DNA of 64,000 bases from CAYVFC01 sp964450715 (GTDB taxonomy: Bacteria > Myxococcota_A > Polyangia > Polyangiales > JAFGIB01), in assembly GCA_964450715.1 (NCBI GenBank), contig CAYVFC010000009.1, positions 1 through 64,000 on the forward strand. The letters are read 5' to 3'. A model generated the notes under the pieces. It did not search any database. It saw only the letters and a list, made by a program, of their open reading frames with translations, and was not told the DNA's origin. Shown here one piece after another: positions 59,864 through 64,000 of this stretch; position 1 is the first letter of the stretch, and the number at the start of each line of letters is the position of its first letter. The position numbers and the translations under genes are program-made.

Positions 59864-62226
59864 GGCGGCTGGTTTCTGGAAGGGTATCGCGTCACGCCCG
59901 GTGTCGCGGTGCGTTGGTCGTGGCTTGCTTCGCGGTTCTGGGCGCGGCCTCGCTACCGGTCTTGGCGGAGCCCGAGAGCCGGCCGTCATCCGCACCATCG
60001 GTGCCGGCGAGTCCGGCCGAAACCGGGATTCCGCTTGCGGAGCCGGGTAGCGCTGCAGAGCCTGACGCGGCCGTGCCGGAGATCGACGCCGGAACTCGAG
60101 CCCCCAAGGAGGATGCGGGAATCGCTGTTGCGCCGGACGCTGCGACCGCACCGGAGAGCGACGCCGGGACCGCGGCCTCTTCCGGGGAACCAGCAACCGC
60201 GGCCGAGCCCGAGGCGGCTGCGGATCAGGCGGGTCGGCCCTCTGACAAGGGAGCGTCCTCGAACGCGGAGGCGGTGGCAGAATTCGACGCCGGATCCACG
60301 GACGAGCCGCTGCATTTCGAGGTCGTCGCGACCGTCACGCGCTTCGATACTGCCGCGGGAAACGTGCCGGCCACGGTGTCGGTCGTCGACTCGGAGCAGG
60401 CCGCAGCGCGTCCGGCGAACAACGCCGACGACCTGCTCCGCTCCCAGGCCGCGATCACCGGCCAGCGTTACCAGGGTATCGGCAACGCCTACCCGCATAT
60501 TCTCACCGTGCGCGGGATTCGAGGCTCGGACCGCCTGCTCGTACTGCTCGACGGGCAGCCCATCAACAACTCGCTCAACGGTTACCCCAACCTCAATCTG
60601 TTGCCCGTCGATCGTATCCATCGGATCGAATTCGTACGAGGGCCTTTCTCCGCGCTGTACGGCTCTCGCGCCATGGCCGGGGTCGTGAACGTGATCACCG
60701 AGCGCGGGTCCCTGGATCCCGGGATTCGCCTGCGGTCGGGCGTCGGTCCCCACGGCGCAGCGGTTATCGGGACGTCCGCGGCCGACGTACACGGGCCGGT
60801 CGAATACGTGCTGTCCTACGAAAACCGAGAAGCGGACAACTACCTGGGCAACGGCTCGGAGCCGAATGTCGACTATCAACACCACCGCACGCACGCCCGG
60901 ATCGATCTGTTCCGGCACAAGTCGGCGTCGGCCACCATCACCGGCGGGCTCTACCGTTCGGACATGGGCTTCAACCAGTACGTCGATCTACTGGACACGC
61001 CCGGACTGGAGTTCCGGCTGCGCAACGAGGGCCGTAGCGGGATGGACGACGCCTGGGGCCAGCTCGGGTTTTCGTGGCGAGCGGCTCCGGCCTTGGAGGT
61101 GCGTCTGGCCGGCAGTATTCTCGAGCATCAGCAGCGCTTTCATTCGACACCGGTCATGCTCGAGGGGTCGTTGCCGTCGGGTTACGAATACTCGCCGGAG
61201 CGGGTGGAGAGCGAAGCCGTGGCGTACCGGGCCGAGGCGCTGGCCCGTTGGTGGGCCGCCGAATGGCTGGCGTTCGTGGTAGGGAGCGACGTGGTTCGAG
61301 ACACCGGAGACTGGCGAACCTTTGATCTGAACGAGGATTTTCTGAAGACCGGAATGGACGCGGGCGTCACGACGACGGCGGGCTACGGGCAGGCCGAGGC
61401 GACGCTGTTCGACGATCGCTTCCGTCTGATAGCCGGTGCGCGCGTCGATAACCACACGACCTTCGGAACCGCGGCGTCGCCCAAGATCGGCCTATCGAGC
61501 GAGCTGTTTCCAGGAACCGTCGTACGCACCAGTTTCGGAAGGGCTTTTCGTTCGCCCTCGCTGACCGAGCTCTACCAGCCGGCGTGGCAGCGGATACCGC
61601 CCTACCAGACGGTGGGGAACGAAGCGCTCCGACCGGAGTCCCTCTACATGGCGGATCTCGGCCTGGAGCAGCGTATCGGGCCTCACGTCAAGGCGCGCGC
61701 CACCGGTTTCTGTGGCTACGGCCACGATCTCATCTCGCTCCGGCTTCAGTCCGACAACAAGGAGCGCTATATCAACCAAGACCGCATTCGCACCGCCGGG
61801 GTCGAGATCGAGACCATGATCGACGCCGGAGAGCACCTGCGCTTGCTGCCGAGCTACGTGTACACCTACAGCGAGAATGCGGAGACGAAAAAGCCGCTCG
61901 ATTATGTGCCGGCGCATGTCGGTGGCTTGACCGTCATGGGTCGCGTTCCGGCGGGAAAGACGCACTTCGAGGGTGCGCTCGACGCGCGTTTCGTGGGTCC
62001 GAGGGAGTATGCGCAGGCTCGCGATCCAGACGTCCGCAAGGAGCTCGAGGCATATGCGCTGGCGAACCTGCGGTTGCAGTGGGTATGGCCTTCGGTGGCG
62101 GTCTTCGCCGATGCCTATAACCTCTGGAACGCGCGCTACCACGAGAATGAAGGCATCCTGGCCCCGCGATTCCTCTTTCTCGCGGGCCTGAGGCTCGATG
62201 CCCGTTGGCCCTGGCGAGGCGAGTGA
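59860..62226 (+). CDS. TonB-dependent outer-membrane receptor (second)
   Basis: A 788-residue receptor. It has a signal peptide (ALVVACFAVLGAASLPVLAE), an Ala/Glu/Asp-rich linker to about 140, a TonB-box-like HFEVVATVTRF, and a plug domain with YPHILTVRGIRGSDRLLVLL, DGQPINNSLN and RIEFVRGPFSALYGSRAMAG. A long barrel ends with RFLFLAGLRLDARW. Plug motifs are of the siderophore/cobalamin/heme group, and the ligand cannot be told from them. It overlaps a chelatase gene downstream (TGATG), so its ligand is probably a metal or metal-tetrapyrrole. No riboswitch precedes it. Confidence 0.88.
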   Translation: MRRLVSGRVSRHARCRGALVVACFAVLGAASLPVLAEPESRPSSAPSVPASPAETGIPLAEPGSAAEPDAAVPEIDAGTRAPKEDAGIAVAPDAATAPESDAGTAASSGEPATAAEPEAAADQAGRPSDKGASSNAEAVAEFDAGSTDEPLHFEVVATVTRFDTAAGNVPATVSVVDSEQAAARPANNADDLLRSQAAITGQRYQGIGNAYPHILTVRGIRGSDRLLVLLDGQPINNSLNGYPNLNLLPVDRIHRIEFVRGPFSALYGSRAMAGVVNVITERGSLDPGIRLRSGVGPHGAAVIGTSAADVHGPVEYVLSYENREADNYLGNGSEPNVDYQHHRTHARIDLFRHKSASATITGGLYRSDMGFNQYVDLLDTPGLEFRLRNEGRSGMDDAWGQLGFSWRAAPALEVRLAGSILEHQQRFHSTPVMLEGSLPSGYEYSPERVESEAVAYRAEALARWWAAEWLAFVVGSDVVRDTGDWRTFDLNEDFLKTGMDAGVTTTAGYGQAEATLFDDRFRLIAGARVDNHTTFGTAASPKIGLSSELFPGTVVRTSFGRAFRSPSLTELYQPAWQRIPPYQTVGNEALRPESLYMADLGLEQRIGPHVKARATGFCGYGHDLISLRLQSDNKERYINQDRIRTAGVEIETMIDAGEHLRLLPSYVYTYSENAETKKPLDYVPAHVGGLTVMGRVPAGKTHFEGALDARFVGPREYAQARDPDVRKELEAYALANLRLQWVWPSVAVFADAYNLWNARYHENEGILAPRFLFLAGLRLDARWPWRGE

Positions 62227-64000
62227 TGCATCACCTTCACAAACACCATTTTCCCTTCACGGCGATCGTCGGTCAGGATCGGCTCTGCCTGGCGCTGGTT
62301 CTGAACGCGATCAATCCGCGCATCGGCGGGGTGCTCATCCGCGGCCACAAGGGAACCGCCAAATCCACCGCGGCTCGCGGGCTGGCCGAGGTGCTGCCCG
62401 AGATCGAGGTGGTCGAAGGCTGTCCCTACCACTGCCATCCGACCGATATCCGCTGGATGTGCGATGGCTGCGCCGGGCGCTTCGAAGCCGGCGAGGCGTT
62501 GCCGGCGAAACGGCGGCGCGTGCCGTTCGTCACGCTGCCGCTCGGCGCCACCGAGGACCGCGTGGTCGGCTCCATCGATGTGAGCGCCGCGCTTCGATCC
62601 GGTCGCGTGGATCTGAAGCCCGGGCTGCTGGCCGAGGCCAACCGCGGCATCCTCTACGTCGATGAGGTCAACCTGCTCGACGACCATCTCGTGAACCTCC
62701 TGCTCGACGCCGCCGCCATGGGCCGCAACGTGGTGGAGCGCGAAGGGCTTTCGGCGGTCCACCCGGCACGCTTCGTCCTGGTTGGAACGATGAACCCGGA
62801 AGAGGGGGAGCTTCGACCGCAGCTGATCGATCGTTTTGGCATCGCAGTCGAAGTTGAAGGTTTGCTCGACATCGAGGCTCGCATCGAGATCCTCGCCCGC
62901 ATCGCCGAGTTCGATTGCGCGGCCGAGGCATTTGCCGCGCGTTTCGCCCGGTCGCAGACCGAGCTGGGAGAGCGTATCGAGGCGGCGACGGCCAGGCTCG
63001 AGCGAGTACAGGTGGACCGAACCGTGCTGAGGGCCGCTGCGGGGCGCGCTCTGGATGCGGGCGTCGACGGCCACCGCGCGGATCTAACCATGGTCAAGGT
63101 CGCCGTGACGCTATGCGCCTGGCACGATGCCGAGTCGGTGACCGAAGCCCATCTGGACGAGGCAGCAACGCTCGTGCTGCCACACCGTTTGCGTCGCCGC
63201 CCCTTCGAGCGAAGACGGCCGTCGGAACCGCCCCCATCCGGTCACCCCGGGCCGGCGGCCGGCAAGGACGAGGATCGCGGCGATAGCAGCGCTTCGTCCC
63301 CTTCACCGCCGAGGCAAGAGCCCCCCGTGGTGAGTCCGAATGACCTGGGCCTTCCCGAACCGCGGGCCGAAGGACATCGAGAAGGAAAGGGAGCGCACGG
63401 CGCGAACGACTCGCGAGGCAAGCACCTCGGTGTTCGTCCACTGCGCCAGGACACGGAGCCGGTGGACGTGACGGCGACGCTGCTGTCGGCGGCGGTTCGG
63501 CAAGGACCGACCCGGAAGCGTCCGGTGCCGGATGTCTCGAAAACGGATCTACGAACCGCCCGGGTTTCCTCGCTCTGCCGCAGGGCCATCTGTTTCGTGG
63601 TGGATGCCAGCGGCTCCATGGCGGCGCAAGGCCGGCTGGACGCGGCGCGAGTAGCGGCTCGCAAGCTGCTCGAAGAAAGTTATCAAAGCCGCCATCTGGT
63701 GAGCCTCGTTGTGGCGTCCGGCCAGGACGCGCGGGTGGGCGTCGAGCTGACCCGGGACGCAGAGTCGGTAGAGCGGGTCGTCACCGGGACAAAGCCGGGC
63801 GGAAAGACGCCTCTCGCCCATGCCCTGGCGCTGGCCAGGGCCGAGCTGGTGCGCGCCAAGGGCAAGGGGTTTGCGCCTACCCTGGTGCTGCTCACCGACG
63901 GACGAGCCAATGTCCCGCTGCAGCCCGGGGGCGACGCCATTGCCGACGCCCTCACCGTCGCGGCCGCGCTGGCCGAGACCGGTTGTGACGCCCTGGTCGT
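62226..64000 (+). CDS. Chelatase AAA+/VWA fusion (ChlI-ChlD-like), truncated by window end
   Basis: At least 591 residues. It opens with a His-rich MHHLHKHHFPF. The AAA+ domain has Walker A GHKGTAKST and Walker B GILYVDEVNLLDDHLVN. A four-Cys insertion (Cys 66, 70, 79, 82) has the same spacing as in the ChlI-like gene at 41279. A Pro/Gly-rich linker (about 335-420) leads to a VWA domain with CFVVDASGSMAAQ and TLVLLTDGRANVPL. One gene thus joins both motor-subunit roles. The window ends inside the VWA domain. A third CobN-type subunit might lie beyond the edge. Confidence 0.88.
   Translation, partial: MHHLHKHHFPFTAIVGQDRLCLALVLNAINPRIGGVLIRGHKGTAKSTAARGLAEVLPEIEVVEGCPYHCHPTDIRWMCDGCAGRFEAGEALPAKRRRVPFVTLPLGATEDRVVGSIDVSAALRSGRVDLKPGLLAEANRGILYVDEVNLLDDHLVNLLLDAAAMGRNVVEREGLSAVHPARFVLVGTMNPEEGELRPQLIDRFGIAVEVEGLLDIEARIEILARIAEFDCAAEAFAARFARSQTELGERIEAATARLERVQVDRTVLRAAAGRALDAGVDGHRADLTMVKVAVTLCAWHDAESVTEAHLDEAATLVLPHRLRRRPFERRRPSEPPPSGHPGPAAGKDEDRGDSSASSPSPPRQEPPVVSPNDLGLPEPRAEGHREGKGAHGANDSRGKHLGVRPLRQDTEPVDVTATLLSAAVRQGPTRKRPVPDVSKTDLRTARVSSLCRRAICFVVDASGSMAAQGRLDAARVAARKLLEESYQSRHLVSLVVASGQDARVGVELTRDAESVERVVTGTKPGGKTPLAHALALARAELVRAKGKGFAPTLVLLTDGRANVPLQPGGDAIADALTVAAALAETGCDALV

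Overview
The window is high-GC bacterial DNA with features typical of Myxococcota or related 'deltaproteobacterial' lineages. These include lipoproteins with Gly/Ser-rich linkers, linkers rich in Asp-Ala-Gly, PEGA/TPR-like secreted proteins and TonB-dependent outer-membrane receptors, so the cell envelope is Gram-negative. The lineage call is an inference from protein style, not from a marker gene.

Layout. 1-9.2 kb: leuB, then a glycerol/glycerol-3-phosphate block (GlpA-like FAD enzyme, FAD/NAD oxidoreductase, DUF1667 protein, convergent glpK), two secreted lipoproteins and a tRNA-Gly(CCC). 9.2-18.2 kb: an accessory region beside the tRNA, with a tyrosine integrase, a DNA-binding protein, a Cys-rich protein, decayed mobile-element genes (CHC2/Toprim primase and IS66-type orfs), an XRE regulator and two secreted proteins. 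18.2-57.8 kb: a corrinoid (vitamin B12) region. 58.1-59.3 kb: an intact IS630-type element. 59.3-64 kb: a second TonB-receptor operon ending in a chelatase AAA+/VWA gene cut by the window edge.

The corrinoid region carries five cobalamin riboswitches. They control: (1) a BtuB-like receptor and a surface beta-propeller lipoprotein resembling BtuG; (2) a DUF3450-TtpC-ExbB-ExbD-TonB-TPR energising operon; (3) a divergent CobN paralogue with a TIM-barrel protein; (4) a zinc-type dehydrogenase with a TrpD-like phosphoribosyltransferase; (5) a roughly 18.5-kb, 13-gene operon. That operon encodes ChlD-like and ChlI-like chelatase subunits, an ECF-type transporter with an unusual lipoprotein-fused membrane component, a His-rich-leader beta-propeller, a nitrilase-like protein, a radical SAM protein, canonical CobN, CbiZ, ATP:corrinoid adenosyltransferase and an ABC-2 transporter. 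Between these lie cobC, cobS, cobU and cobT for nucleotide-loop assembly.

No corrin-ring methyltransferase or other de novo ring gene is seen in this window, yet there are two CobN proteins and three AAA+ chelatase genes. The set therefore looks like corrinoid capture, remodelling and metal handling rather than de novo synthesis. The most interesting candidate for an undescribed system is the operon at 39.1-57.8 kb. It joins a metal-chelatase complex to a transporter, an amidase/nitrilase, a radical SAM enzyme, CbiZ and an exporter-type ABC pair under one riboswitch. Four of the five riboswitches share a nearly identical module: a TTGACA-16-TA promoter, the aptamer, and a translation-start segment ending in ATGGTG. 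This suggests that a regulatory cassette was copied from operon to operon.
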